A DNA stretch of 64,000 nt from Flavobacterium sp. UBA7663. Lineage in GTDB: Bacteria; Bacteroidota; Bacteroidia; Flavobacteriales; Flavobacteriaceae. Shown here in pieces: positions 1-9,165 of this stretch (the stretch's first letter is position 1; each line of letters opens with the position of its first letter). A program made the translations under genes and the position numbers. The notes beneath the pieces are model-generated. The model worked only from the letters and a program-made list of their open reading frames with translations. It searched no databases and was not told where the DNA came from. The DNA lies in the NCBI RefSeq assembly GCF_002483315.1, contig NZ_DLHR01000020.1, forward strand, positions 199,821 to 263,820, in the 5' to 3' direction.

Positions 1-72
1 ATCTGCTTTTTCATTATTTTCATTGCAACTTATTATAAACATTGCTAATACAAGTAAGGCTATATTTTTCAT
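1..72 (-). CDS. lipoprotein start, probable efflux adaptor subunit (partial)
   Basis: The ATG is at 72-70 on the minus strand, one base after the TolC-family stop. The 24 visible codons read as a basic start, a hydrophobic stretch and a lipobox ending in Cys (FIISC), followed by a polar Asn/Glu/Lys-rich tail. That is a lipoprotein signal peptide. The rest lies outside the window. Its position as third gene after tetR and tolC suggests an RND or MacA-type periplasmic adaptor anchored in a membrane, but no adaptor domain is visible, so the function is inferred from context only. Confidence 0.55.
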   Translation of the reverse strand, partial: MKNIALLVLAMFIISCNENNEKAD

Positions 73-73
73 T

Positions 74-1324
74 TTAATTTCCTTTAATAATTTGATAATT
101 TGCTTGAGTTAATTGTAGCTGTATTTGGTGTGATTTTTGATTGTTTTTTGATTCAAAAAGTTTATCAATTTCATTTAAATATTCCGAAGTTGTAATAACA
201 CCATTTTTCATTTGAGCTTCAGACGATTTTACTATTTTTTGGCGTAAATCAATTATTTCTTCATCCGATTTTAGTTGTTGATTTATTTTTTGAATTTCAA
301 AATCTGTTTCTTGTAATTGTCTATTTAAGTTTAATTGAAAAGTTTCTTTTTCAGATGCTATTAATTGTTTTGATATTTCAAGAACTTCTTTTTCTTTTTT
401 TGTTTTATTCCAATCAAATAATGTCCAATTCAATCCAATTCCTGTCACATAAAAAGCTTCAAATGAATTATTTAGCATGTTCAATGCGGGGTTTCCGTAA
501 CCGCCTTGTATAAAAGCATTTAATTTAGGGAGATTTGATTTAGAAACGATGATTTGTGAAGCTTCTAATTGCTGGTTTTGTAAATTAAAAAAATCAAATT
601 CAGGACGTAATGCTTCTGTAGTTTCTAATGATATTGAATTTTCTAAAATTATATTCTCATCAAAATTTGTTGCGGTTAATTTTTCTAGATGATACAGTAG
701 TTTTCTTTTATCAAATTGTAAATCGTTTATTTGTTGTTGAATTTTAATGATTTCAGCTTCTAAAACTTGCTCAGAAGCTGGCAATATTGCACCGAATTTA
801 ACAGCCGTTTTCACTTCTTTGTTCTTCTCTATTAATAAACTCATTTTTGATTGCAATAATTCATTTTTTTCTTGCAATAATAAAATGCCAAAAAAGTATT
901 GGTTAACAATATTTTTTAATTGATATAGAGACACTTCAATTTGTTGTTGTTGTGTTTTAAATTGAATTTCTTTTAGTTTTGACTGAGCATTTAACAATCC
1001 ACCATTATAAATCAGCTGATTGACATCAAGAGTTGCTCTGTATTGGTCTTTATTTAATGGCTCTATAGTTGCATTAGGTAGTGAAAATGGAATTTGTGTT
1101 ACTTCTGACTGATAGGTTGCTTGAGCGTTTAATGATACTTTTGGTAATTTATCTAATTCTATTATTTCATTTTGTAATTTGAGCTGAGAATTTAAAGCTT
1201 CATTTTGTTTAGATAACGGATAATTAATTCGTACTAATTCATAACATTTATCAAGAGAAATTTTCTCTTGTGCATTTGTATAACCATATAAGGTTACAAA
1301 AAAGATTAAGATTAGATTTTTCAT
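74..1324 (-). CDS. TolC-family outer membrane efflux protein
   Basis: A 416-residue protein with a Sec signal peptide ending near residue 19 (TNAQ). Long amphipathic, Gln/Glu/Lys-rich helices in two halves are typical of the TolC/OEP family, which forms the outer-membrane exit duct of tripartite pumps. Length fits the family. It starts within the last base of the tetR stop (TAATG) and is followed after one base by a lipoprotein gene, giving a tetR-tolC-adaptor operon. The exported substrate cannot be told from sequence. Confidence 0.85.
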   Translation of the reverse strand: MKNLILIFFVTLYGYTNAQEKISLDKCYELVRINYPLSKQNEALNSQLKLQNEIIELDKLPKVSLNAQATYQSEVTQIPFSLPNATIEPLNKDQYRATLDVNQLIYNGGLLNAQSKLKEIQFKTQQQQIEVSLYQLKNIVNQYFFGILLLQEKNELLQSKMSLLIEKNKEVKTAVKFGAILPASEQVLEAEIIKIQQQINDLQFDKRKLLYHLEKLTATNFDENIILENSISLETTEALRPEFDFFNLQNQQLEASQIIVSKSNLPKLNAFIQGGYGNPALNMLNNSFEAFYVTGIGLNWTLFDWNKTKKEKEVLEISKQLIASEKETFQLNLNRQLQETDFEIQKINQQLKSDEEIIDLRQKIVKSSEAQMKNGVITTSEYLNEIDKLFESKNNQKSHQIQLQLTQANYQIIKGN

Positions 1325-1917
1325 TACTTTTTAATTGAGGTGATAATTTGTTCGTAAATATATTTTTTACGTTCTTCCATTAGTTGCATAAATTCTTCAT
1401 TAGATACCTGAATCATACCTTTAAGCAAAGCTTGAGCTGCAAAAGGAAAAACTGTCATTGAAAAAATATCTATCAATAATTGTTTTGGATTAATTGGTTT
1501 TAGAATACCTAACTTGATTTCATTTTCAATTTGATGAATTAATTTTGTTGGATCTGGTCGATTCTCTTTTTTAAGAAATTTTGTAACAAACTCAGGGTTA
1601 TTATTCATTTCCTGAATTATGAATTGTGGTAAGAATGGATAATTCATTACAAATGAAATATAACTATCAGTGAATTTTTTTATCTTTTCAAAGATGGAAT
1701 CCTGAGATTTAAATATTTCATTTATTTGTGGAGCTAATTTTCCAAATGCATTCATAAATACAGCTTCAAATAATAACTCTTTGTTTTTGAAACAATAGTG
1801 AAGCATGGCCTTATTTATACCTGCTTCATCTGCAATTTCTTGCATTCTTGCTCCTTTAAACCCTTTTAATTGGAATACTCTAAATGCGGCCTCAAATATT
1901 TTTTCTTCTGTTGTCAT
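1324..1917 (-). CDS. TetR-family transcriptional regulator
   Basis: A 197-residue protein with an N-terminal TetR helix-turn-helix (about residues 5-50: IFEAAFRVFQLKGF, then MQEIADEAGINKAMLHYCF). The C-terminal ligand domain is all-helical and diverged. It is the first gene of an operon with a TolC-family channel and an adaptor lipoprotein, overlapping tolC by one base. The usual role would be repression of its own efflux operon, relieved by a pumped compound. A perfect inverted repeat just upstream (1934-1949) is the likely operator. Confidence 0.85.
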   Translation of the reverse strand: MTTEEKIFEAAFRVFQLKGFKGARMQEIADEAGINKAMLHYCFKNKELLFEAVFMNAFGKLAPQINEIFKSQDSIFEKIKKFTDSYISFVMNYPFLPQFIIQEMNNNPEFVTKFLKKENRPDPTKLIHQIENEIKLGILKPINPKQLLIDIFSMTVFPFAAQALLKGMIQVSNEEFMQLMEERKKYIYEQIITSIKK

Positions 1918-1933
1918 AAGTTAACTATTTGGT

Positions 1934-1949
1934 TTAACCATTTGGTTAA
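1934..1949. promoter_or_regulatory. probable TetR operator
   Basis: Perfect inverted repeat TTAACCA-TT-TGGTTAA, 17 bp upstream of the tetR start, with a further half-like copy (TTAACTATTTGG) beginning at 1921. Size and symmetry suit a TetR-family dimer, and the location suits autoregulation. Binding is inferred. Confidence 0.6.
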
Positions 1950-2022
1950 CAAATGTACTTTTTTTATTTCAGTTTAACTATTAATAAATCATTTTAATAT
2001 TTTTTTAACTTTTTTTTGAAAC

Positions 2023-2036
2023 ATGATTTTTATCAT
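2023..2036 (+). promoter_or_regulatory. DNR/Fnr-type box of nirK
   Basis: Perfect palindrome ATGAT-TTTT-ATCAT. A Bacteroidota-type promoter element TAATTTTG lies at 2059-2066, with its G 36.5 bp from the palindrome centre. This predicts a start near 2071 and activator binding at about -41.5 (class II). The same box and spacing recur at seven other places in the window. Confidence 0.8.
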
Positions 2037-2129
2037 ATTAAAGGATGTTTTTGTCTTTTAATTTTGACCTATAAAATGATAGTAACGAAACTATTATTTA
2101 AACCAATATTTAAAACTAATTTTTCTACC

Positions 2130-3596
2130 ATGAGTAATTTTATTAAAAAAGTTTTGGTATTATGTGTAGCTTGTGCGGCAAGTATAGCATGTAAACAAAA
2201 CGGTGACTCAACCACCAATTATGCTGATATTGCAGTTGGTGATCAAATGATTGCAGAACTAACAGCACCTCCATTTGTTCCAAAACCTGTTGGAGATCGT
2301 CCTGCTAAAAAATTAATTGTAAACATGGAAATCAAAGAAATCGAAGGAGAAATGGCCGACGGTGTTAAGTATGTTTACTGGACTTTTGGAGGTAGTGTTC
2401 CAGGAAGTTTTATTAGAACTAGAGTAGGTGATGAAGTTGAATTTACTTTGAAAAATCACCCAGACAACAAATTGCCTCATAACATCGATTTACATGCCGT
2501 TACAGGTCCAGGTGGTGGAGCAGCATCTTCTTTAGTAGCGCCAGGACATGAAAAAACATTTAATTTTAAATGTATTAATCCTGGATTGTATGTGTACCAT
2601 TGTGCAACAGCTCCTGTGGGAATGCACATTGCAAACGGAATGTATGGTTTAATTTTGGTAGAACCAGAAGGTGGTTTACCTCCAGTAGACAAAGAATACT
2701 ACGTAATGCAGGGTGATTTTTATACGAAAGGTAAATATGGAGAACCAGGAATGCAACCTTTTGACATGACAAAAGCAGTAGATGAACATGCGGATTACGT
2801 AGTCTTTAACGGAAAAGTAGGTGCTTTAACAGGTGATAAAGCTTTAACCGCTAAAGTAGGTGAAACAGTTAGAATTTACATGGGTAATGGTGGTCCAAAC
2901 TTAGTTTCATCCTTTCACGTTATTGGAGAAATTTTTGATAAAGTACATATAGAAGGTGGTGACATGATCAACAAAAATGTACAAACTACTTTAATTCCTG
3001 CTGGTGGTTCAGCTATTGTAGAGTTTAAAGTGGATGTTCCTGGAACATTTATTTTAGTAGACCATTCCATTTTTAGAGCATTTAATAAAGGAGCCTTAGG
3101 AATGTTAAAAGTAGAAGGAGCCGAAAATGCTAAAATTTACTCAGGTACTACACAAGAAGGAATATATCATCCAGAAGGAGGAACCATCCAAAATATGCCA
3201 AAAACTGGTAATGGTAAAGAAGTTGTCGTTAATAAAACTTTAAGCCAACAAATGACAGATGGTAAAAACATTTATTCAAGAACTTGTTTTGCATGTCACC
3301 AGTCAGAAGGACAAGGTATTCCTGCAGCGTTCCCTCCGCTATCTAAATCAGATTTCTTAAATGCAGATCCAAATAGAGCTATAAGCGCAGTACTTCATGG
3401 TTTAAGCGGCGAAATTACAGTGAATGGTAAAAAATTTAATTCAGTAATGACTAGTCAAAACCTTACGGATCAAGAAATTTCAGATGTTTTAACTTATGTA
3501 TATAATAGTTGGGGAAACAACAAAACAAAAGTAACTCCAGAAATGGTTAAAATGCAGAGAGCAAAACCAGCACCAAAAACAAAAGATATACATTAA
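2130..3596 (+). CDS. nirK: copper nitrite reductase NirK with C-terminal cytochrome c domain
   Basis: Reduces nitrite to NO at the outer face of the inner membrane or in the periplasm. The 488-residue form begins with a lipoprotein signal (Cys21). Two cupredoxin domains follow. Type-1 copper ligands are visible as H117, C158, H166 and M171, and type-2 ligands as H122, H157 and H312; catalytic D120 and H263 are present. Residues 380-460 form a cytochrome c domain with heme motif C386-C389-H390 and a likely axial M440. An upstream in-frame TTG at 2016 lies inside the regulatory palindrome and before the predicted transcription start, so ATG 2130 is chosen. It leads an operon with nirV-like, Sco and porin genes. 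Confidence 0.95.
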   Translation: MSNFIKKVLVLCVACAASIACKQNGDSTTNYADIAVGDQMIAELTAPPFVPKPVGDRPAKKLIVNMEIKEIEGEMADGVKYVYWTFGGSVPGSFIRTRVGDEVEFTLKNHPDNKLPHNIDLHAVTGPGGGAASSLVAPGHEKTFNFKCINPGLYVYHCATAPVGMHIANGMYGLILVEPEGGLPPVDKEYYVMQGDFYTKGKYGEPGMQPFDMTKAVDEHADYVVFNGKVGALTGDKALTAKVGETVRIYMGNGGPNLVSSFHVIGEIFDKVHIEGGDMINKNVQTTLIPAGGSAIVEFKVDVPGTFILVDHSIFRAFNKGALGMLKVEGAENAKIYSGTTQEGIYHPEGGTIQNMPKTGNGKEVVVNKTLSQQMTDGKNIYSRTCFACHQSEGQGIPAAFPPLSKSDFLNADPNRAISAVLHGLSGEITVNGKKFNSVMTSQNLTDQEISDVLTYVYNSWGNNKTKVTPEMVKMQRAKPAPKTKDIH

Positions 3597-3612
3597 TATA
3601 AAAAAATAAAGA

Positions 3613-4398
3613 ATGGAAGCTCAATTTATTAAACGATTTCACTACTGCCTAATTTTATTATTTTGGGTTTCCATTTCTTTTTCTCAGGTATCCGAAGATA
3701 TGGTAACCATAGGAGCAGGGAGTTATGTTCCTTTATATGGAACTGCAGATAAAAAACCAGTCTACATCAAATCCTTTTTGTTAGATGTATATCCGGTTAC
3801 AAATCAAGAATATTTAGAATTCTTAAAAACCAATTCGGCTTACCGAAAATCAAAAATCAAACGTCTTTTTGCCAATACCACTTACTTATATGAATGGAGT
3901 GGCGATTTGAATTTCGGTAAATTAAATCCGAATGCACCTGTTACCAATGTTTCTTGGTTTGCGGCAAAAGAATATTGTGAATGCCAAGGCAAAAGATTAG
4001 CCTCATTAGAAGAATGGGAATATGTAGCTATGGCCGACGAAAAAAGAAAAGACGCTCGTTCAAGAGAAGAATTCAATAAATACATTTTGAGTTGGTACGA
4101 AAAAAACAAAACCTATAATAATTCTGTTGGGAAAACATTCAAAAATTACTGGGGTGTTTACGATATGCACGGACTAGTTTGGGAATGGACTTTCGATTTT
4201 AATAGCATCTTTTTATCAGGAGAATCTAGAAAAGATAAAGATACCGATAAAGATTTGTTCTGCGGAAGTGGTTCTGTCAACGCAACCGATTTAATGAATT
4301 ATGCCGCTTTTATGCGCTATGCTTTTAGAGGCAGTATAAAAGCGAATTACACTACAAAAAATTTAGGCTTCAGATGTGCCAAAAACATCTCTAATTGA
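3613..4398 (+). CDS. nirV: SUMF1/FGE-fold protein, NirV-like
   Basis: 261 residues with a cleavable signal peptide (ends about residue 24) and the formylglycine-generating-enzyme fold, recognisable from LLDVYPVTNQEYLEFL, NVSWFAAKEYCECQGKRL, the GVYDMHGLVWEWT motif and a C-terminal NLGFRCAKN. NirV proteins with this fold are known downstream of nirK in several denitrifiers, where their role is unresolved. It lies 16 bp after nirK and just before the Sco gene. The catalytic cysteine pair of true FGE is not evident, so maturation or accessory function is more likely than formylglycine formation. The gene symbol rests on fold plus context. Confidence 0.75.
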   Translation: MEAQFIKRFHYCLILLFWVSISFSQVSEDMVTIGAGSYVPLYGTADKKPVYIKSFLLDVYPVTNQEYLEFLKTNSAYRKSKIKRLFANTTYLYEWSGDLNFGKLNPNAPVTNVSWFAAKEYCECQGKRLASLEEWEYVAMADEKRKDARSREEFNKYILSWYEKNKTYNNSVGKTFKNYWGVYDMHGLVWEWTFDFNSIFLSGESRKDKDTDKDLFCGSGSVNATDLMNYAAFMRYAFRGSIKANYTTKNLGFRCAKNISN

Positions 4399-4421
4399 GT
4401 TTTCAATTAAAAAAATATGTC

Positions 4422-5015
4422 ATGAAAAAGATAATTTTACTAGTAATTGCCTCTATTTTTATTTTAGGATGCAATTCAAAAGAAGAAAAACAAAATATAA
4501 AAGATAAACCTATAACCGATTTATCAATTTATAATTTGCCTGAAAAATGGACCAATCAAGACGGAAAAGATATTGAGCTGAAAGATTTGAGAGGAAAAGT
4601 ACTAGTTATGGTGATGATTTATACTTCATGTAAATCTGCTTGTCCAAGATTAGTAGCTGATATGCGAAATATTGAATCTAAAATTCCGGAAGAATACAAA
4701 GATAAAGTCCAAATGGTTTTAGTAAGTATCGATCCAACAGTAGATACTCCAGAACGATTAAAAGATTTCTCTATCGAAAATAAAATGACTGGAAATCAAT
4801 GGGTTTTCTTACGTTCTAATGAAGAAAACACTAGAGAGTTTGCAGCGGTTTTAGCAGTAAATTATAAAAAAATATCTCCAATTGATTTCTCACATTCCAA
4901 TATAATTAGTGTATTTAATGCGGAAGGTGAATTAGCATTCCAACAAGAAGGTTTAGGAGTTAGTTACGATAAAACGGTTTCAAAAATCAAAGAAGAAGCA
5001 GAGAAAGTAGAGTAG
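4422..5015 (+). CDS. SCO1/SenC-family copper chaperone lipoprotein
   Basis: A 197-residue lipoprotein (lipobox FILGC) with a thioredoxin-like fold. The Sco copper motif CKSACP and the later conserved His (FSHSN) are present, which is the usual Cys-Cys-His copper site. Sco proteins deliver copper to CuA or other cupredoxin sites; next to nirK the likely client is NirK or the CuA of NosZ. An in-frame TTG at 4395 would extend it and overlap the preceding gene, but ATG 4422 starts directly at a normal signal peptide and is preferred. Confidence 0.87.
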   Translation: MKKIILLVIASIFILGCNSKEEKQNIKDKPITDLSIYNLPEKWTNQDGKDIELKDLRGKVLVMVMIYTSCKSACPRLVADMRNIESKIPEEYKDKVQMVLVSIDPTVDTPERLKDFSIENKMTGNQWVFLRSNEENTREFAAVLAVNYKKISPIDFSHSNIISVFNAEGELAFQQEGLGVSYDKTVSKIKEEAEKVE

Positions 5016-5045
5016 TGGCTTCCAATTCAAAATCTACAAAAAAAC

Positions 5046-6323
5046 ATGAAACTTCACAATAAATTTATGGTTGCAGTTGCTTTTGCAATTTCAACAGCGG
5101 GTTCTTTTGCTCAAGAGTTAGAAGTTAACCTACAAATAAGACCTCGTTTTGAATACCGAAATGGATTCAAAGAACTAATGAAAGATGATTTTTATCCAAC
5201 TTCGTTTGTTTCCCAACGCTCGAGAATGATTTTTTTCTACAAACAAGAAAAATTTAAAGCCAATTTATCACTTCAAAACGTAAGAGTTTGGGGCGATGTG
5301 GCTACAACTTCACCATCTGATAAAAATGGAGTGGCTCTATTCGAATCTTGGATTTCGTATGATTTCAATACAAACTGGACAGCTAAATTCGGTCGACAAG
5401 TGCTTTCATACGATAATCAAAGAATTATGGGTGGAATCGATTGGTTACAACAAGGCCAAAGTCACGATGCGGTTTTGGTTACAAATAAAAAAAATAACTA
5501 CCAAATGGATTTCGGAGCTGCGTTGAATAATAACAATGAAGCTCTTTACGAATCTGCATATGTGACGAACTATAAAAACATGCAGTTTATTTGGTTCAAC
5601 CAAAAATTTTCAAAACTAAGTTTAAGCTTTTTAGCGTTGAATAATGGCTATCAATATGAAAATTTAACCGAAAATAAATTCCAAGTAGCGTATTTGCAAA
5701 CCCTTGGAACTTATGGAAAATGGGATACTTCAAAATTCTATGGTAATTTCGGTTTGTATGCTCAAACAGGTGAAGCTGCTGTTATTAACGATAAAGTTGA
5801 TGTTGGTGCGTATTATGCGGGATTTAATTTAGGATACAAATTCACAGCTCCATTTAAAGCCGAATTAGGTTTTGAATATTTATCAGGAAAAGATCAAAAT
5901 GATACTGATACAAAAGTAAAATCATTCACGCCAATATTTGGAACCAACCACGGCTTCAATGGTTTTATGGATTATTTCTATGTTGGAAATCATAAAAACT
6001 CAGTAGGATTGCAAGATGTTTACACTAAGTTTATTTACGATAAAAATAAATGGCAAGTAACGTTATCTCCACATTTATTTTATAGTTCGGCATCAGTTTA
6101 CAACATGACTACTTTAGAAGAACAAGACAATTATTTAGGAACAGAAATCGATATAACAGGGACTTATAAATTAGATAAAAACTTTATAATTTCTGGAGGT
6201 GTTTCTAAAATGTTTGGAAGCAACACTATGGAAATTTTAAAAGGAGGGAATAACAACAATTGTAACAATTGGGCTTGGGTAATGGTATCATTTAATCCGC
6301 AATTGTTTACATATAAAAAATAG
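5046..6323 (+). CDS. alginate-export-like outer membrane beta-barrel
   Basis: 425 residues with a Sec signal peptide (cut after SFAQ near residue 22) and alternating aromatic/polar strands through to a C-terminal strand, as in 16- to 18-strand porins. The N-terminal pattern (LQIRPRFEYRNGF, then FGRQVLSYDNQRIMGG) resembles the alginate export family, often found in Bacteroidota next to respiratory genes. As the last gene of the nirK operon it may serve nitrite or another small anion, but that is inferred. A strong terminator follows at 6361. Confidence 0.75.
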   Translation: MKLHNKFMVAVAFAISTAGSFAQELEVNLQIRPRFEYRNGFKELMKDDFYPTSFVSQRSRMIFFYKQEKFKANLSLQNVRVWGDVATTSPSDKNGVALFESWISYDFNTNWTAKFGRQVLSYDNQRIMGGIDWLQQGQSHDAVLVTNKKNNYQMDFGAALNNNNEALYESAYVTNYKNMQFIWFNQKFSKLSLSFLALNNGYQYENLTENKFQVAYLQTLGTYGKWDTSKFYGNFGLYAQTGEAAVINDKVDVGAYYAGFNLGYKFTAPFKAELGFEYLSGKDQNDTDTKVKSFTPIFGTNHGFNGFMDYFYVGNHKNSVGLQDVYTKFIYDKNKWQVTLSPHLFYSSASVYNMTTLEEQDNYLGTEIDITGTYKLDKNFIISGGVSKMFGSNTMEILKGGNNNNCNNWAWVMVSFNPQLFTYKK

Positions 6324-6360
6324 GTTAATTAATTATAAATAGGGTTATTGTTAATTAAAA

Positions 6361-6394
6361 AAGGACTGCTAATATAAAGTTTAGCAGTCCTTTT
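6361..6394 (+). terminator. terminator of the nirK operon
   Basis: Perfect 12-bp stem AAGGACTGCTAA / TTAGCAGTCCTT (6361-6372 with 6381-6392), 8-base loop, T-run after the stem, 37 bp downstream of the porin gene. Confidence 0.85.
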
Positions 6395-6404
6395 ACTTTA
6401 AAAA

Positions 6405-6430
6405 GAGTCGCCATGTAATTATGACGACTC
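6405..6430 (-). terminator. terminator of ric
   Basis: GAGTCG / CGACTC stem (6405-6410 with 6425-6430), extended inward by CAT/ATG after one mismatch. On the minus strand it is followed by TTTTT and lies 20 bp past the ric stop, back to back with the nirK-operon terminator. Confidence 0.65.
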
Positions 6431-6450
6431 CGTTTAAAGAACCTAATTAA

Positions 6451-7173
6451 CTAATAAAACTTATCTTGTAAAACAACGGCACTTGGAAACAAAATATTAT
6501 TTTCTAAATGAATGTGCGCATGTAAATCTGCTTCAAATTCTTGTAACATTTGGTACGTTACTTTGTACGTGTTACAAGCATCTGCAGGCGGTGTATAATT
6601 GTTTGATAATTCTACAATTTTTTCAAATCGTTCACCTTCATTTTCATGTTCTTCCATCATCATGGCAATTGGGTTGGCTACAGAACCAAATCCAGGAATA
6701 TTTATAGGTGAATTATTTCTATTGGCTTCCACCATTTTTTTGATGAATGGAAATAAAATTAACTCTTCTTTTTTCATGTGTTGCGTTAATTCATCAGCAC
6801 TTCTTTTGAATAATTTTTTAATTTCAAAAAGTTCTGGATGTTGTGCACCATGTACTTGCTCTAGCTTAATTAAAAACGAAAGCAATTGCGGGATTTTCTC
6901 TTCCACATAACGATGGTGTTTTTTTTCAATATAATCAATCAGTAAATCTAATTCCCAAGATTTAAAATCAATGCCTTGATTATTGTTGTTAGATGTTACT
7001 CTTTCTAATTCATCTAAAAGAGCAAATTTATCTAGTCCTTTTTTTGCACATACTTCATCAATAGTTCGGTTCCCTTTGCAACAAAAATCGATACCTAGTT
7101 GACTAAAAACACCTGCGGTTCTGTAATCGTCAGCTACTATTGTGCCTACTGTTTTGTTTGAATCTATAACCAT
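6451..7173 (-). CDS. ric: di-iron iron-sulfur cluster repair protein (RIC/ScdA/YtfE)
   Basis: 240 residues. The N-terminal ScdA_N domain (about residues 1-65) carries the LGIDFCCKGNRT motif, and the rest is a hemerythrin-like four-helix bundle whose His and Glu residues (KKHHRY, QVHGAQHPE, MMMEEHENEG, HIHLENNILFP) bind a di-iron centre. RIC proteins repair Fe-S clusters damaged by NO. The gene is divergent from norCB and shares its regulatory palindrome: on the minus strand TAAATTTG ends at 7200, 36.5 bp from the box centre, giving about 22 bases of leader. Confidence 0.93.
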   Translation of the reverse strand: MVIDSNKTVGTIVADDYRTAGVFSQLGIDFCCKGNRTIDEVCAKKGLDKFALLDELERVTSNNNNQGIDFKSWELDLLIDYIEKKHHRYVEEKIPQLLSFLIKLEQVHGAQHPELFEIKKLFKRSADELTQHMKKEELILFPFIKKMVEANRNNSPINIPGFGSVANPIAMMMEEHENEGERFEKIVELSNNYTPPADACNTYKVTYQMLQEFEADLHAHIHLENNILFPSAVVLQDKFY

Positions 7174-7229
7174 ATTTCTATATTTAATATTATAAAAGAC
7201 AAATTTATCCTTAATTTAATTTTCATTAT

Positions 7230-7243
7230 ATGATTTTAATCAT
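7230..7243. promoter_or_regulatory. shared DNR/Fnr-type box, ric and norCB
   Basis: Perfect palindrome ATGAT-TTTA-ATCAT between two divergent genes. Towards norC, TATTTTG ends at 7273 (36.5 bp from centre); towards ric, TAAATTTG ends at 7200 (36.5 bp). One site therefore appears placed to activate both directions with class-II spacing. Confidence 0.82.
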
Positions 7244-7337
7244 ATTTAATGTTTTTTTTTGTTGTTTATTTTGCTGTATAATTAAAAAGGATAAAAAAGT
7301 CCTTAATTATAAATTATTCTTAACTAATATCTAAAAT

Positions 7338-7772
7338 ATGTTATCAAAATCACAAGCACGAGCATTTTTTTTAGGCGGAACAGTAGTTACCTTTTTAGTC
7401 TTTATTGGCTTAACTATCTACTCGTTCATGCCTAAAAATGATCAAACTTATCATGATAAGATTGATGCAAAAGTTATTCGAGGAAAAGAAATTTGGGAAT
7501 CGAATAATTGTATGGGTTGTCATACCATACTTGGTGAAGGAGCGTATTATGCTCCTGAGCTAACAAAAGTTATAGAAAGAAGAGGAGAAGGCTACGTAAA
7601 AGCCGTTTTACAATCTCCTGTTCCTTGGGGACCAAAAGGCAGAAAAATGGTCAAATACGAAATGAATGATGCCGATGCAGAAGCGATGGTCGCTTACTTT
7701 AAATGGATTGGTAACATTGATTTGAATGGTTTTGATCGAGTGGTTTCTCCTTTAGCTAAAGACAAAAAATAA
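7338..7772 (+). CDS. norC: nitric oxide reductase subunit C (cytochrome c)
   Basis: 144 residues: one N-terminal membrane anchor (about residues 10-30) and a periplasmic cytochrome c domain with heme motif C58-MG-C61-H62 in the signature NNCMGCHTILGEGAYYAPEL, which is diagnostic of NorC. A Met in GRKMVKYEM is the likely axial ligand. NorC passes electrons to NorB, encoded 16 bp downstream. Transcription starts from the box at 7230-7243, predicting about 60 bases of leader. Confidence 0.95.
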   Translation: MLSKSQARAFFLGGTVVTFLVFIGLTIYSFMPKNDQTYHDKIDAKVIRGKEIWESNNCMGCHTILGEGAYYAPELTKVIERRGEGYVKAVLQSPVPWGPKGRKMVKYEMNDADAEAMVAYFKWIGNIDLNGFDRVVSPLAKDKK

Positions 7773-7788
7773 TCCAAAATATAGAGTT

Positions 7789-9126
7789 ATGAAATATAAA
7801 TCACAAAAAGTAGCGTATTGGTTCTTTGGATTATGCATGTTATTATTTGCATTACAAATTATCTATGGTTTTATTATGGGCTTTGCCCGAATAGGAATGG
7901 ATGGTCTTCATGACTTTATTCCGTTCAATACAGCGAGAGCCGTTCACACTAATTTATTAGTAGTTTGGTTATTAACTGGTTTCATGGGAGCCGCATATTA
8001 TATTATTCCTGAAGAAGCACAAAGAGAATTAGTCAATGTAAAATTGGCATATGTACAGTTGATTTCCTTAGCAGTTGTTGGAGTTTTAGCTATTGTTGGG
8101 TATCACTTTAATATTTGGGAAGGTAGAAAATTCCTTGAAATTCCAAGAGAATTAGATATTTTGGTTGTTATCAATGTTTTATTGTTCTTAGGATTAATCC
8201 TCACCACTTTATATAAAGCAGAAAGACGAACAACAACCTCCTTGGTTTTAACAATGGGATTGGTTTTCGCAGCATTGTTATATTTACCTGGTATGATTTG
8301 GTTTGATAGTCAAGTCACCGATTCATTCTTCCGTTGGTGGGTAGTGCATTTATGGGTTGAAGGAGTTTGGGAACTAATCATGGGAGGTATTTTATCGTAC
8401 TTATTAATCAAACTTACTGGTGTTGATAGAGAAGTTATTGAAAAATGGTTATATGTAATTGTAGGATTAACGTTCCTTTCAGGTTTATTAGGAACAGGTC
8501 ACCATTATTATTATATAGGAGTTAATAAAATTTGGTTAATCGTAGGTGGAATTTTCTCAGCATTAGAACCATTAGCGTTCTTAGCGATGGCATTATTCGC
8601 GGTGTACATGTATAGAAAAGGTGAAAAATCACATCCAAACAAAATTGCTTTATTCTGGACAATTGGCGCTTCTATCGTATCTTTTGTAGGAGCTGGGTTA
8701 TTAGGTTTTGCACATACATTACCACAAACGAATCTTTACACACACGGAACATTAGTAACAGCAATGCACGGTCACTACGCATTCTGGGGTGCTTATGCTA
8801 TGATTGTTTTAGCAATTATCAGCTATGCGTTGCCCAATTTAACAGGAAGAAAACGTTACAACAATACAAGTGGTCATATGGCTTTTTGGTTGTCAAATGT
8901 GGGAATGTTAGGAATGACGGTAGCTTTTGGAGTTGCTGGTGTTGCTCAAGTATATTTAGAACGTAAAATGAAATTAGATTTTATGGATGTTCAAAATGAA
9001 ATTGCAATTCACTTCGTAGTGTTACTGCTTTGTGCAACCCTTTTTACAATAGGAATTACATTATTCATTATTGAGTTTATCAAATATGGTAAACCCACAG
9101 ATGAAGCACTTGTAAAAGAAGAATAG
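7789..9126 (+). CDS. norB: cytochrome c-dependent nitric oxide reductase subunit B
   Basis: 445 residues, 12 predicted membrane helices, reducing two NO to N2O. All catalytic positions of the family are visible: heme b ligands H53 and H329, heme b3 ligand H327, and FeB site H187, H238, H239 with E191; E195 and E260 are also kept (motifs VVHLWVEGVWE, GTGHHYYYIG, AMHGHY). This is a complete, canonical cNor catalytic subunit and the reference for the degenerate paralogue at 30233-31558. Confidence 0.96.
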   Translation: MKYKSQKVAYWFFGLCMLLFALQIIYGFIMGFARIGMDGLHDFIPFNTARAVHTNLLVVWLLTGFMGAAYYIIPEEAQRELVNVKLAYVQLISLAVVGVLAIVGYHFNIWEGRKFLEIPRELDILVVINVLLFLGLILTTLYKAERRTTTSLVLTMGLVFAALLYLPGMIWFDSQVTDSFFRWWVVHLWVEGVWELIMGGILSYLLIKLTGVDREVIEKWLYVIVGLTFLSGLLGTGHHYYYIGVNKIWLIVGGIFSALEPLAFLAMALFAVYMYRKGEKSHPNKIALFWTIGASIVSFVGAGLLGFAHTLPQTNLYTHGTLVTAMHGHYAFWGAYAMIVLAIISYALPNLTGRKRYNNTSGHMAFWLSNVGMLGMTVAFGVAGVAQVYLERKMKLDFMDVQNEIAIHFVVLLLCATLFTIGITLFIIEFIKYGKPTDEALVKEE

Positions 9127-9165
9127 TTATTAATTATTTTGGTTAGAAATTTAAAATTAATAGCT

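Noticed and set aside
2016..2129. N-terminal extension of NirK from TTG 2016
   Set aside because: The TTG is inside the regulatory palindrome and before the predicted transcription start; a normal lipoprotein signal begins at ATG 2130.
2477..2692. Antisense ORF inside nirK
   Set aside because: Shadow of a conserved coding region on the other strand, with no start context or homology.
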